From an uncultured Bacteroidota bacterium (GTDB taxonomy: Bacteria; Bacteroidota; Bacteroidia; Flavobacteriales; Schleiferiaceae), in contig CAJXNI010000018.1 of assembly GCA_913057235.1 (NCBI GenBank), forward strand, positions 1 through 53,663: a stretch of DNA of 53,663 bases, read 5' to 3'. Made by a program: the position numbers and the translations under genes. Below are positions 7,530 to 17,173 of this stretch, piece by piece (the stretch's first letter is position 1; every line of letters starts with the position of its first letter). Under the pieces are notes generated by a model, which saw only the letters and a program-made list of their open reading frames with translations, was not told where the DNA came from and made no database searches.

Positions 7530-9953
7530 TTAACGCAACTCAGCGGAAAAATTCTTTTGGAAACTCTTAAGGATGCGTTCCATGGCCGCATCTACGGCTG
7601 CATCTTTTAAAGTTGCCTGCTGATCTTGCAAAATAAAGCTCAGGGCGTAGGACTTTTTGCCTTCTGGCAGATTTTTGCCTTCGTACACATCAAAGAGATT
7701 CACCGCTTTCAGTAGCTTTTTCTCGGCTTTTAAGGCCGCCTTTTCCAAATCGGCATAGGCTACAGTTTTATCCAGCAAAAGGGCCAAATCTCTACGGACT
7801 TGCGGATATTTAGGTAAATCTTGCATAACAAGGCGCTGCTTTTGCCCCCACTTAACCAAGGCATCCCAATCTAAACTGGCGTAATACACCGCTTGGTCTA
7901 AATCAAAGTCTTTAAGTAGGTCTTGGCTAACCCGGCCCAGACTACCAACTTTTTTCTTGAACACATATAAATCCAGACCCTCCTCAAAGTAAGCTGTTTC
8001 AGTGGCTTGCTCTTCCACCTGATTTAAACCTAAGGTAGCCAGCAGGCGAATAACCTCTCCTTTCAGCGTAAAGAAATTAGACTTTTGGGTAGCTTGCTGC
8101 CAGTTCTCCAAATTTTGGTTTCCACTGATCCAAAGGCCCAGGTAATTCCCTTCTTTAAACTTGGTTTCCGTTTTATGATAGTGGCGGCCAAACTCGTAAA
8201 AACGCAGGTTGGGATTTTGTCTTTTGGTGTTGTAAGCCACCGCTTCCAGTCCGCCAAAAAGTAAATCCTGCCGCATTACGGCCAAATCCTGGCTTAAAGG
8301 ATTTACCATGGCAATGGAGGCATCGGCTGAAAAGCCATGGGCCTGGTAGTAACTGGCTTTGGTAAGCGAGTTGTTAATCATTTCCAGAAATCCCCGGCCG
8401 CTCAAGGTTTTGCTGAGCTTAGCGCGATACTGCGCTTCGCCCCGCTTTTCTTGTTGGGCCACAGAAATCTGCATTTTAGAACAGGTTTCAATGGCATTAA
8501 AACCGTAAATGCGCAGTACCTCCTCAATCACATCGGCCTCGCGGGTAACGTCATGCCGGTAAGCCGGAATCTCCAGATGCAGCTTGCCACCATTTTCGGC
8601 TAGAATTTTAATATCCAGCCAGTGCAAAATATTGTACACTTCTTCTTGCGGAATTTCCTGACCGATGAACTCGTTCATATGCTGCAGGCTAAGGCTCACC
8701 TCCTGATTTTCAATCTTTACAGGATGCTCATCCGCAATTTCGCTGGCCACTTTAGCTTCAGCACATTCAGTTAATAAAAGGGCGGCCCGTTTTAAAGCGT
8801 ACAGGGTCATTTCGGGGTCTACCCCGCGCTCATAGCGGAAAGAGCTATCGGTACTCAAGGTATGGTACTTGGCCGATTTACGCACCTTAACGGGATTAAA
8901 ATGAGCGGCTTCTAAGAACACCGTAGTGGTTTCAGGGCTTACGCCAGAATCCAAACCTCCGTACACTCCCGCCAGTACCAAGCCTTTCTGGGCATCGCAA
9001 ATCATCAAATCTTCGGCACTCAGGGTACGTTCTTTCTCGTCTAAGGTGGTGAAGGCAGTACCTTCAGGCAGGTATTTTACGTGAATTTCCTGACCTTGAA
9101 TTTTTTGCGCGTCAAAAGCATGCAGCGGATGGCCGGTCTCTAACATCACGTAATTGGTTACATCTACCACGTTGTTAATGGGGCTTAGGCCTACTGCCCG
9201 CAAACGGTTCTGCAACCAATCGGGCGAAGGCCCAACCTGAACATTACTTAAAGATACTCCGGCATAGCGGTAGCAAGCCTCAGGCTCGTGAATGGTCACT
9301 TTTACCGGTAAGCTCACCTCTTGGGTGTTAAAGCTCAACACCGAGGGTAAACTCAACTCTACGCTGCTATGCCCAAAACGCAGCATGGCTGCCCTTAAAT
9401 CGCGGGCCACTCCGTAGTGACTAATCGCATCGGTGCGGTTGGGCGTTAGGCCTATTTCAAAAACATAATCGTTTTCAATGTTAAAATATTCTGCTGCCGG
9501 CTTACCCACCGGAGCCTCAGGGTCCAGCACCATAATGCCGTCATGGCTGCTGCCCAGGTTCAACTCGTCTTCTGCGCAAATCATGCCGTGTGAGGGCTCA
9601 CCGCGTAATTTACTTTTCTTGATTTTTAGCGGTTTATCCTCTATGTACAAGGTAGTACCCGGGGTGGCTACCAATACTTTTTGACCCGCTGCAACATTGG
9701 GCGCTCCACATACAATGGGTAATGGCTCTTCCGCACCTACATTAACGGTGGTGGTTTTTAGCTTATCCGCATTGGGGTGTTTCTCACAACTCAGCACTTC
9801 GCCAATTACTACACCTTTGAGGCCACCTTTTAGGGTCTCAATTTCTTCCAGACCTTCTACCTCCAAACCGGTGTTGGTGAGTAATTCACTTACTTCGGCC
9901 GGAGCCAAATCAAAATTGAGGTACTGCTTGAGCCAGTTGTATGAGATTTTCAT
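7530..9953 (-). CDS. pheT: Phenylalanine--tRNA ligase beta subunit
   Basis: This is the beta chain of the alpha2beta2 enzyme that charges tRNA-Phe. At 807 aa it has the full domain order: an N-terminal MKISYNWLKQYL start, a tRNA-binding EMAP-like domain at about 40-150 (EKHPNADKL), the B3/B4 editing region, B5, a catalytic-like core, and the C-terminal ferredoxin-like anticodon-binding domain (FDVYEGKNLPEGKKS). The alpha subunit gene pheS is not adjacent, as is common in Bacteroidota. A textbook phylum-type promoter lies directly upstream, leaving a leader of roughly 13 nt. Confidence 0.97.
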   Translation of the reverse strand: MKISYNWLKQYLNFDLAPAEVSELLTNTGLEVEGLEEIETLKGGLKGVVIGEVLSCEKHPNADKLKTTTVNVGAEEPLPIVCGAPNVAAGQKVLVATPGTTLYIEDKPLKIKKSKLRGEPSHGMICAEDELNLGSSHDGIMVLDPEAPVGKPAAEYFNIENDYVFEIGLTPNRTDAISHYGVARDLRAAMLRFGHSSVELSLPSVLSFNTQEVSLPVKVTIHEPEACYRYAGVSLSNVQVGPSPDWLQNRLRAVGLSPINNVVDVTNYVMLETGHPLHAFDAQKIQGQEIHVKYLPEGTAFTTLDEKERTLSAEDLMICDAQKGLVLAGVYGGLDSGVSPETTTVFLEAAHFNPVKVRKSAKYHTLSTDSSFRYERGVDPEMTLYALKRAALLLTECAEAKVASEIADEHPVKIENQEVSLSLQHMNEFIGQEIPQEEVYNILHWLDIKILAENGGKLHLEIPAYRHDVTREADVIEEVLRIYGFNAIETCSKMQISVAQQEKRGEAQYRAKLSKTLSGRGFLEMINNSLTKASYYQAHGFSADASIAMVNPLSQDLAVMRQDLLFGGLEAVAYNTKRQNPNLRFYEFGRHYHKTETKFKEGNYLGLWISGNQNLENWQQATQKSNFFTLKGEVIRLLATLGLNQVEEQATETAYFEEGLDLYVFKKKVGSLGRVSQDLLKDFDLDQAVYYASLDWDALVKWGQKQRLVMQDLPKYPQVRRDLALLLDKTVAYADLEKAALKAEKKLLKAVNLFDVYEGKNLPEGKKSYALSFILQDQQATLKDAAVDAAMERILKSFQKNFSAELR

Positions 9954-9973
9954 GCGCGTATTTTACAGGGGCG

Positions 9974-10004
9974 CAAAGGTAAAGTTTTGGCCTGCTCCGT
10001 CAAG
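9974..10004 (-). promoter_or_regulatory. Promoter of pheT
   Basis: Read on the minus strand, TTG at 10003-10001 is followed by exactly 19 bp and then TACCTTTG at 9981-9974. This matches both parts of the Bacteroidota primary sigma-factor consensus. The predicted transcription start is near 9967, a short distance before the ATG at 9953. Confidence 0.72.
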
Positions 10005-10041
10005 GGCCTGGTTTAAGGTATTTTGGAAGCTTAGAATGAAA

Positions 10042-10578
10042 CTACTTTTTGCTCAAGTTGATCTGGTAGTTTTTCTTGTACTGCTCAAAGGGTTGTTTTT
10101 TATGTGCATCGGTAGCCAGGTAGGTAATGATTTGCTCAAAAGCTTCCGGCCCCTGGTAGCCGGGAACAGGCTGAATTAAGTTTAATTCCTCATCTAAATA
10201 CACAATGGTAGGATAACTCATACGCCCGTTCATTAAGGTGGCGGGCAACATATGATAGCCTCTGCGACCTTGAGATACAAAGCCGTATTTTTTTCCTCTA
10301 AAGGTGATGGAGTCTTTCTCTTCGCCATCCAGTTTAACTGCATAAAAGTGCTCGTTTACATATTGGGCCAGCCCGGCATTTTGAAAAGTACTTTTATCCA
10401 TGCGTTTGCACCAGCCACACCAATCGGTGTAAACATCAATGATGACTTTACGCGGTTCTTTTTCCACGGCCGCTTCTGCTTCTTCAATGGTCATCCAATT
10501 AATGGTTTCCGCCTTTTCGCTTTGCGCGATGCTTGATTGCAAAAACAGCGAAAAAACCAAAAGACCATACCATTTCAT
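10042..10578 (-). CDS. Secreted thioredoxin-fold protein
   Basis: A signal peptide (MKWYGLLVFSLFLQSSIAQ) directs this 178-aa protein to the periplasm. The redox motif WCGWC sits in YTDWCGWCKRMD at about residues 51-62, and the cis-proline region is SYPTIVYLD at about 122-130. This is the thioredoxin-like family, distantly DUF255-like, that reduces or isomerises disulfides in envelope proteins. The C-terminal 40 residues are Lys/Gln/Tyr-rich. It has its own promoter and lies upstream of pheT in the same direction with an 88-bp gap holding the pheT promoter, so the two are separate units. Confidence 0.85.
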   Translation of the reverse strand: MKWYGLLVFSLFLQSSIAQSEKAETINWMTIEEAEAAVEKEPRKVIIDVYTDWCGWCKRMDKSTFQNAGLAQYVNEHFYAVKLDGEEKDSITFRGKKYGFVSQGRRGYHMLPATLMNGRMSYPTIVYLDEELNLIQPVPGYQGPEAFEQIITYLATDAHKKQPFEQYKKNYQINLSKK

Positions 10579-10599
10579 ACTCTATAATTTTAGGAGATT

Positions 10600-10631
10600 C
10601 AAAGTTAAAGCTTCAGCGTGAGTTGTACCAA
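10600..10631 (-). promoter_or_regulatory. Promoter of the thioredoxin-fold gene
   Basis: On the minus strand TAACTTTG at 10607-10600 matches the -7 consensus TAnnTTTG. A TTG at 10631-10629 lies 21 bp upstream, slightly long but acceptable. The -33 part overlaps a small hairpin (AGTTG-GTA-CAACT) just beyond the preceding gene's stop. Confidence 0.55.
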
Positions 10632-10633
10632 CT

Positions 10634-11506
10634 CTAGTCTAAGAAGTAACTGTAGCCCAGGCTAAAGCCTGCCAGATTGCGGGTGCTTTTCAGAAATTGC
10701 GTTCGCTTGGGGTTTAGGGTTCTGAATTGTTGATGCAGTTCTAAAAATATTTGGGAATGGGGAGTAAAAGCATGTTGGTAACGCAATGTGAGGTTGTAGT
10801 CTTGCACCACATTTCCTGTAGCGTTAAACAAGTCATTTATGTTTCTTTTTTCATCCCAAACTCCTTGGGAATACAGAAAACCAAGCTGCACAAAATTTTT
10901 GGCATTGAAATCATAACTAAGCGTAAGGCCAGACCGCAAGCCTTGGTGACTTAAAACAGGGCCCAATGCAACAGTTCCATCGTCTTGCATAAATGTCTCA
11001 CGCACCTCTCCAAATCTGCGGTAGTAGGTTAATCGAGGAAAGAGACTAAGCTTCTCATTTACTTTGATGCCAGCCGTGTAGCCTACTCTAAATTCATAGG
11101 TGGTAGAAAAGGGTTGGGCAATTAAGCCAATACGACTATCATCAGTTACAGGCGTGGTTAGGCCCACCCTGAGCAAACTGGAATTGAAGATACCACTGTT
11201 GTTGTGAATTTGGTAGGCGGCATTCAAGCTGATGTTTTCAAATAGGGAGGGCCCCACGGCATTATTACTAATAGGCGCTTGAAAGGCAAAGCTAAATTTC
11301 TCCTTAATGGCCCAGGTGCCACCAAAATTAAAGGTCCAATGATCAGGCGCGTAGTCTATAAAATCTATTCCCCCGCTTACATTGAGCTGGGTGTACAAAA
11401 GTGTGGGATCAGAAGCTTTAATGCGTGGTTCAGTGGGTTGATTTTGGGCCCAAAGGCTGCTGGTGAAAATGGCGCTAAGGAGCAATAGACGGAATGCTTT
11501 GTACAT
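10634..11506 (-). CDS. Outer-membrane beta-barrel protein, transporter-like
   Basis: The signal peptide ends near SLWAQ. The mature part is a series of alternating hydrophobic/polar strands with aromatic ends (for example SFAFQAPIS, TLSYDFNAKNF, LTLRYQHAF), and the chain closes with GYSYFLD, an aromatic-rich last strand typical of outer-membrane barrels. The 290-aa length suggests about 12-14 strands. It resembles the broad meta-pathway/transporter-like barrel group, but no ligand can be proposed. It sits between a POT transporter and a periplasmic thioredoxin, both on the same strand, with no clear operon link. Confidence 0.6.
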   Translation of the reverse strand: MYKAFRLLLLSAIFTSSLWAQNQPTEPRIKASDPTLLYTQLNVSGGIDFIDYAPDHWTFNFGGTWAIKEKFSFAFQAPISNNAVGPSLFENISLNAAYQIHNNSGIFNSSLLRVGLTTPVTDDSRIGLIAQPFSTTYEFRVGYTAGIKVNEKLSLFPRLTYYRRFGEVRETFMQDDGTVALGPVLSHQGLRSGLTLSYDFNAKNFVQLGFLYSQGVWDEKRNINDLFNATGNVVQDYNLTLRYQHAFTPHSQIFLELHQQFRTLNPKRTQFLKSTRNLAGFSLGYSYFLD

Positions 11507-11618
11507 GTTTAGGGATTTATTTTAAGCTAAAAGTAGACGAAAGAAGGATTGATCTGGTACAGCAGAGCCTAAAGATTTGTTAAGACTCAACGCAAAAGCT
11601 TAGCGTCTTTTAAAAAAG

Positions 11619-11641
11619 AAGGCCCGGAAAAACCGGGCCTT
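11619..11641 (-). terminator. Intrinsic terminator of the POT transporter gene
   Basis: The perfect 9-bp stem AAGGCCCGG / CCGGGCCTT has a 5-nt A loop. It is flanked by A- and T-rich runs on both sides, so it can stop transcription from either direction. It lies 24 bp beyond the transporter stop. Confidence 0.8.
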
Positions 11642-11664
11642 ATAAAAAAAGATATTAGATCCTC

Positions 11665-13473
11665 TTACTCTTTTCCATCCGCTACTTCAAAACCCTCTTG
11701 CTCTTCATAGGCCGTGCCTTCCTTCTCTTCTGCACCGTGAGTGAGTTTCTTCAATTTCTTGAGGAATACGATCAGAAGTAAACCAAAGGCCACGGTAAAG
11801 AGGGTCAGGTACATGAATGTTTTGTACTCCTGCTCACTTTGCTCTTCGTCAATTACAAAGCTCACCAAATAGTCTTTCCCGTCACCCATGTTTTCTATTT
11901 TCTGAGCGGCATCTTTATCTTTTTCAAAAAGCACCTTAGCATGATAGGGGTTGGATTGGGACGCATTTTGCGTTTGCAAATAGTCTTTCAATTCTTGTTG
12001 CTGTTCTGCGGGTAATTCAAACAAGTTCCCTACGCGGTCGCCACTGGCCATATCCTTGTAAACCAAACCACCTTCTTCCAGGAAAACTTCTGTTTTTAGG
12101 CTGAAATTTTTGTCCAAATTAATGGCGTAGTCGTAAAAGTCTTTGATTCCGCCTTCGGTTTTAATTTCAATGGTATCGCGCTCGGTATAATTAAAGACCT
12201 GTTCTTTAGAGGCCGTCATTTTACCAGCATAAGGCTCTAATTGGGAGGTTTCTCCTATGGATCCTGCCAACTTGTTGCCAAAACCTGTGGCGGCAAAATA
12301 AATACCCATCATAATGGATGCGTACTTAACGGGCGCCAACTTGGTGATGAAAGACAGCGAAACCGGAGAGGTGGAAAGCTCCCCTATGGTATGGAATAAA
12401 TAGGCTAAGAACACCCAAAACATGGCCGCTTTACCAAACGCTTCCGCGGAAGCTTCTTTACTGGCAAACATCATAAACACATAACCCAGACCCATGATTA
12501 TGGTACCTACCGCCATTTTAAAAAGTGAGGAGGCTTCCTTGCCCTTACGCTTGCGGTTGGCCCAAAAAGCCGCCACTATGGTACCAAAGATTATAATATA
12601 CCCCGCGTTAAGCGACTGAAATACCGCAGCCGGAATTTCTTCCAACCAATTTAAGCCCGTGGTGCGGTCTACCTTAGCATCTGTGTAAAGGTTCATTAGA
12701 CCGCCCGCCTGCTCAAAGGCACCCCAGAATACCACCACTATTAAGAAAGATAGTAGTAGTACAATTACACGATCCTTTTCAATTTTGGTTAAAGGCTTTT
12801 TAGCGATTTCAGGATCTACTCCAGAATCAGAAGAGCCAATGTGTTCCCCTACTCCTTTCAAATAGCGCTGACCACCCATGTAGACAATCTGCCCCAAAAG
12901 CATACCTATTCCGGCTAGACCGAAACCGTAATGCCAGCCGTAATAATAAGCCACCAGACCTACTGAAATACTGGATAGAAAAGCACCAATGTTAATACCG
13001 ATGTAGAATATGGTAAAACCGCTGTCTCTGCGAATATCACCCGGTTGATACAGACCACCTACCATAGTAGAAATATTAGGCTTAAGACCACCCACACCCA
13101 GAATAATGAGAATCAGTCCGGTGAAAAAGGCCCAATCTTGAGGAATGGCCATGGTACCGTGCCCTAAACAAAGGAGAATACCGCCTAAGAGAACTGTTTT
13201 TTTCTGACCTAAAAATTTATCGGCAATGTAGCCGCCCGGAATGGAAGCTACGTACACCAACATGGTGTACCAACCATAGAGCCAAAGGGCATCTTTATTA
13301 CTCCAACCCAAGCCAGGGTCTACTCCCGTAGCCGAAGCTGCTACATAAAGCGTTAAAATGCCACGCATTCCATAGTAGGAAAAGCGCTCCCACATTTCAG
13401 TGAAAAACAAAATGTAAAGACCTACCGGATGGCCGAAGAGTTCTGTACGTTTAATGGTCTGTTGGTTTGCCAT
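11665..13473 (-). CDS. Proton-dependent oligopeptide transporter (POT/PTR2 family)
   Basis: This inner-membrane major-facilitator protein imports di- and tripeptides with protons. The family signature is clear at the N-terminus: FTEMWERFSYYGMRG holds the ExxER proton/peptide motif at about residues 25-40, and GGYIADKFLGQKKT follows. At 602 aa it is longer than usual. Before the last helix (about 560-580) there is an insert of about 130-150 aa, roughly residues 420-555, rich in Glu, Lys and Gln. It is likely periplasmic. The C-terminal tail is acidic. Next to the dipeptidyl peptidase gene upstream on the same strand it forms a plausible peptide-use pair, separated by 62 bp. Confidence 0.93.
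   Translation of the reverse strand: MANQQTIKRTELFGHPVGLYILFFTEMWERFSYYGMRGILTLYVAASATGVDPGLGWSNKDALWLYGWYTMLVYVASIPGGYIADKFLGQKKTVLLGGILLCLGHGTMAIPQDWAFFTGLILIILGVGGLKPNISTMVGGLYQPGDIRRDSGFTIFYIGINIGAFLSSISVGLVAYYYGWHYGFGLAGIGMLLGQIVYMGGQRYLKGVGEHIGSSDSGVDPEIAKKPLTKIEKDRVIVLLLSFLIVVVFWGAFEQAGGLMNLYTDAKVDRTTGLNWLEEIPAAVFQSLNAGYIIIFGTIVAAFWANRKRKGKEASSLFKMAVGTIIMGLGYVFMMFASKEASAEAFGKAAMFWVFLAYLFHTIGELSTSPVSLSFITKLAPVKYASIMMGIYFAATGFGNKLAGSIGETSQLEPYAGKMTASKEQVFNYTERDTIEIKTEGGIKDFYDYAINLDKNFSLKTEVFLEEGGLVYKDMASGDRVGNLFELPAEQQQELKDYLQTQNASQSNPYHAKVLFEKDKDAAQKIENMGDGKDYLVSFVIDEEQSEQEYKTFMYLTLFTVAFGLLLIVFLKKLKKLTHGAEEKEGTAYEEQEGFEVADGKE
12440..12453. repeat. Dispersed palindrome, copy 1 (in POT gene)
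   Basis: GCTTCCGCGGAAGC is a perfect 14-bp palindrome inside the transporter gene, encoding ASAEA in the loop KEASAEAF between two membrane helices. Closely similar sequences occur in two other genes of the window, read in the same codon phase. Confidence 0.7.
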
Positions 13474-13535
13474 GTAGCTATGAGAATATGTTGATTTAAA
13501 ATTTTAAAGGCGGGAAAATATTAAATTTTACGCCA

Positions 13536-15719
13536 CTAGAGATTTTCTTCCAGGAAATCGGTCATTTTTTGGTACAAGTGCAGGCGTGTATTGCCTCCAC
13601 TTATGCCATGGGCCTTATCGGGATACAAGAATAAATCAAATTGCTTGTTGGCGTTTACCAAGGCGCTGATCATGCGCATGGTATTTTGCACGTGCACATT
13701 GTCATCTCCAGTACCATGTACCAACAAATAATTGCCTTCTAACTGATCCACAAAATTAATGGGCGAATTTTGATCGTAGCCCTCTGCGTTTTCCTGTGGG
13801 GTGCGCATGTAACGCTCGGTGTAAATGTTATCGTAAAAACGCCAGTTGGTTACCGGGGCCACCGCAATGGCCGTTTTAAACACCTCATTGCCTTTAAAGA
13901 GCGCTAAGCTGCTCATGTAGCCTCCGTAGCTCCAACCCCAAATACCGATTCGGCTGCTGTCTATGAAATTCATGTTACCCAGGTATTTGGCGGCCTCTAT
14001 CTGGTCTTGCGTTTCATACTTACCCAATTGCTGATAGGTTTTGGTTCTGAAATCACGGCCGCGTGCACCGGTACCACGGTTATCAACGCTTACCACCACA
14101 TAGCCCTTGGCTGCCAATACCTGATACCACATGCCATTGAAAGCATCGTACCGATCTTCCACCGTTTGCGATCCGGGGCCACCGTATACAAACATTAACA
14201 GTGGGTATTCTTTCTGGGGATTAAAATTGGTGGGCTTAATCATCCAGCCGTTTAGGTTGGTTCCTTCTGAGGTGGTAAAACTGAAAAACTCTTTATCTGA
14301 AAGCTCGTAGCCTTCCAAACGTCCTTTTACGCGATCATTGGTAACCATTTTGCGTACCAATTCGCCTTGGTTGTTGCGTAAGCTCTGCTGAGTGGGGGTG
14401 GCTGCGTTGGAGAAGCGATTAATGAAGTAGGTAAATCCATCGCTGAAATCTGCGCTATTCCAGCCTTTCTTGGGGCTTAATTTTTTCTTGTCCTTTCCTT
14501 TTAGGCTTATGCTGTAAACCGCTCTGCGCAGCGGACTCTCTTCAGCGGCTTGGTAGTAAAGCGTTTTGGAGTCTTCATCAATGCCGTAAAATTCGGTTAC
14601 TTCCCATTTACCGCTGGTGATTTGGCGCTTCACTTCACCATCGTCATCTATGTGGTAAATGTGGTTGAAACCGTCTGTTTCGCTGGTCCAAATAAAGGAG
14701 CCGTCTTCCAAAAAGCGTAGGTTGTCATGAATCTCCAGGTAGGCCTCGGCCGTTTCTTCGTACAGCTTTTCTACTTCCAGTTCTTCGTCTTCGATTTCTA
14801 CTTCCCACAGGGTTAATTTATTCTGCAAACGGTTCATGCTAAAAACCACCAGCTCATCATCTTCCTGGGTCCACTTGATTCTGGGGATGTACTCGTAACT
14901 CTCCGGTATTTGCACTTCCCAGTCTTTATTGTTTTGCACGTCATAAATGTGAATGCTCACCTTAGAATTGACCTCACCCGCTTTAGGATATTTAAAAACT
15001 TGTTGTTGCGGATACAACTCTTGGCCGTATACGTCCATTGAAAATTTGGGTACCTCGCGCTCATCAAATTGATAGTAGGCAATGTAGTTGCCTTCAGGCG
15101 ACCAATGAAAACCTTTGTGAAAACTAAACTCTTCTTCGTACACCCAATCTACCGCTCCGGCAATGTAGGCGTCCTCCTCACCGGTGCCAAAACTTACCGT
15201 TTGGTTGTTATTGTCTAAATCCTGAATGTGCATACGGTTTTCAAACACGTAGGCCACTTTGTTTTCGGTAGGCGAAAAATCAGCCAGACGCTGCTTACCG
15301 TCTGTTAGGAGAGAATCTAGGCTTTGGGTCTTTAAATTATAAATATAAAAGTAGCTTTGGCTAGAGTGGCGGTAAATTCCTTCGGTCTCTGAACCTAAAA
15401 GTACCCGTTCTTCATTGGGGCCAAATTGGTATTTGTCAAACATCAATTGCTTGCCGGTGGCCGCTTGTATGGCTTTGGCCGAAGTAAGTGTGCTCACTAA
15501 TTCGCCCGTTTTATAGCTAAATTTTTGCAGGGCCGGGCCTTCACTGGTGCGGCTTAAAGCGGTAAAATGCTCTCCGTCATTCATAGACCTGATACCCCCT
15601 GTGGTAGGGGCATAAAAGGCATAGCGCTGCCAAACATCTTCAACGGTAACCTGTTTTTTTTGTGCCGTGGCCGGAAGGGCTAAAATTGAAATGATTGAAA
15701 ACAAGAAAATTCTACGCAT
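13536..15719 (-). CDS. Dipeptidyl peptidase IV, S9 family serine peptidase
   Basis: This secreted or periplasmic peptidase releases N-terminal dipeptides, typically X-Pro or X-Ala. The signal peptide is MRRIFLFSIISILALPATA. An eight-bladed propeller precedes the alpha/beta-hydrolase domain. The paired glutamates that bind the peptide N-terminus are in VDWVYEEEFSF at about 195. The catalytic triad is S597 in GWSYGGY, D672 in GTGDDNVH and H704 in DKAHGI. At 727 aa it matches Bacteroidota DPP IV. Downstream lies the POT dipeptide importer, which fits a route in which released dipeptides are taken up. A 50-bp divergent region separates it from the FAD dehydrogenase gene. Confidence 0.95.
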   Translation of the reverse strand: MRRIFLFSIISILALPATAQKKQVTVEDVWQRYAFYAPTTGGIRSMNDGEHFTALSRTSEGPALQKFSYKTGELVSTLTSAKAIQAATGKQLMFDKYQFGPNEERVLLGSETEGIYRHSSQSYFYIYNLKTQSLDSLLTDGKQRLADFSPTENKVAYVFENRMHIQDLDNNNQTVSFGTGEEDAYIAGAVDWVYEEEFSFHKGFHWSPEGNYIAYYQFDEREVPKFSMDVYGQELYPQQQVFKYPKAGEVNSKVSIHIYDVQNNKDWEVQIPESYEYIPRIKWTQEDDELVVFSMNRLQNKLTLWEVEIEDEELEVEKLYEETAEAYLEIHDNLRFLEDGSFIWTSETDGFNHIYHIDDDGEVKRQITSGKWEVTEFYGIDEDSKTLYYQAAEESPLRRAVYSISLKGKDKKKLSPKKGWNSADFSDGFTYFINRFSNAATPTQQSLRNNQGELVRKMVTNDRVKGRLEGYELSDKEFFSFTTSEGTNLNGWMIKPTNFNPQKEYPLLMFVYGGPGSQTVEDRYDAFNGMWYQVLAAKGYVVVSVDNRGTGARGRDFRTKTYQQLGKYETQDQIEAAKYLGNMNFIDSSRIGIWGWSYGGYMSSLALFKGNEVFKTAIAVAPVTNWRFYDNIYTERYMRTPQENAEGYDQNSPINFVDQLEGNYLLVHGTGDDNVHVQNTMRMISALVNANKQFDLFLYPDKAHGISGGNTRLHLYQKMTDFLEENL

Positions 15720-15769
15720 ATTTCATTTTTATTTGAAGGCGCCAAAATAGAATATTTTAAGCAGAGCTT

Positions 15770-17173
15770 ATGAATTACAACCGGGTTGATGAAAATGCCA
15801 TTAAAACCTTTCAAAGCACCGTGGGGGCTGATTTCGTATTGCTGGGAGCAGAGGCTCTGGAAAAATACAGCCATGATGAAACCGAAGACCTCAGCTTTTT
15901 GCCAGAGGTGGTGGTTCGGCCTAAAACAGCTCTGGAAATTTCCGCCATCTTGAGGTATTGTCATCAGCACCACATTCCCGTAACCGCCAGTGGTGCACGC
16001 ACCGGCCTCAGTGGTGGCGCCCTACCGGTGAAAGGTGGGGTCAACCTATCCACCGAAAGGTTAAACCAAATACTTGAAATAGACGAGCGTAACCTCCAAG
16101 CCACGGTTGAACCGGGGGTTATCAATCAGGTGTTTCATGAGGCTTGCAAAGAAAAGGGCCTCTTTTACCCGCCCGATCCGAGCAGCTGGGGCAGTAGTTT
16201 TTTAGGCGGTAATTTGGCCCTGAATGCCGGTGGTCCTAAAGCGGTAAAGTACGGAGTAACCAACGCCTATGCCTTGGATTTAGAAGTGGTTTTGGCCAGC
16301 GGAGAAATTATTAACACCGGTGCCCGCGTGCTTAAAAACAGTACCGGTTACAACCTCACCCAATTGATGATTGGCAGTGAGGGCACCTTGGGGGTAATCA
16401 CTAAAGCCACTTTCAAACTCTTACCCTACCCCAAACACAACCGGCTAATGCTTATTCCTTTCGCTTCCGCGGAAAAGGCTTGCGAAGCAGTATCCGCTAT
16501 TTTTCAGGCGGGTATTACGCCCAGCGGTATGGAATTTATGGAACGTGACGCCATTGACTGGACCTTAAAATATGTACCCGAAGTACAGCTACCGGTGGGG
16601 CCCGAGGTGCAAGCGCACCTGCTGGTAGAAGTGGATGGCAATTACCCCGAAATTCTGATGCAGGAGTGCATGGCTATTGCCGAAATTGTGGAAGGCTTTG
16701 ACAGTGGTGAAGTGCTTTTTGCCGAAAGCGAAAAAGAAAAGGAATCCCTTTGGAAGTTGAGACGCAGAGTAGGTGAAGCGGTGAAATCGCATTCTATTTA
16801 CAAAGAGGAAGACACGGTGGTACCGCGGGCCGAGTTGGCTAAACTGCTAAAAGGCGTGAAGGAAATTGGCCAAAAATTCGGATTTCAATCGGTGTGCTAC
16901 GGCCACGCAGGAGACGGCAATTTGCATGTGAACATTGTAAAGGCTGGCATGAGCGACCACGACTGGCAGCATGAATTGCACAAGGGCATCCGCGAAATTT
17001 TTGAACTGGTGAAAAGCTTAGGCGGGACCATCAGCGGGGAGCATGGTATTGGTTTAGTGCAAAAAGATTACCTGGATGTAGTTTTCACGCAACGGGAAAT
17101 GGAATTGCAACGAGAGCTAAAAAAAGTCTTTGATCCGCACGGAATTTTAAATCCGGGCAAGGTTTTTGGATAG
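15770..17173 (+). CDS. FAD-linked D-lactate/glycolate dehydrogenase (GlcD-like)
   Basis: This flavoprotein oxidises a D-2-hydroxy acid (D-lactate, glycolate or similar) to the 2-oxo acid and passes electrons to the respiratory chain. The N-terminal FAD domain shows VVVRPKTALEIS, GARTGLSGGALP and the NAGGPKAVKYG stretch. The C-terminal FAD-oxidase C domain carries CYGHAGDGNLHVNI and ends SGEHGIGLVQKDYL...HGILNPGKVFG, all family hallmarks. The length of 467 aa fits single-subunit members, and no FeS partner gene is adjacent. Part of the FAD-oxidase region carries the palindromic repeat that encodes ASAE. The exact substrate is undecided. Confidence 0.9.
   Translation: MNYNRVDENAIKTFQSTVGADFVLLGAEALEKYSHDETEDLSFLPEVVVRPKTALEISAILRYCHQHHIPVTASGARTGLSGGALPVKGGVNLSTERLNQILEIDERNLQATVEPGVINQVFHEACKEKGLFYPPDPSSWGSSFLGGNLALNAGGPKAVKYGVTNAYALDLEVVLASGEIINTGARVLKNSTGYNLTQLMIGSEGTLGVITKATFKLLPYPKHNRLMLIPFASAEKACEAVSAIFQAGITPSGMEFMERDAIDWTLKYVPEVQLPVGPEVQAHLLVEVDGNYPEILMQECMAIAEIVEGFDSGEVLFAESEKEKESLWKLRRRVGEAVKSHSIYKEEDTVVPRAELAKLLKGVKEIGQKFGFQSVCYGHAGDGNLHVNIVKAGMSDHDWQHELHKGIREIFELVKSLGGTISGEHGIGLVQKDYLDVVFTQREMELQRELKKVFDPHGILNPGKVFG
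16465..16474. repeat. Dispersed palindrome, copy 2 (in FAD dehydrogenase gene)
   Basis: TTCCGCGGAA is the shared palindromic core. Flanking bases extend it on the left (TTTCGC) but it is eroded on the right (AAAGG). It encodes FASAEK in the dehydrogenase, in the same codon phase as the other two copies. Confidence 0.6.
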
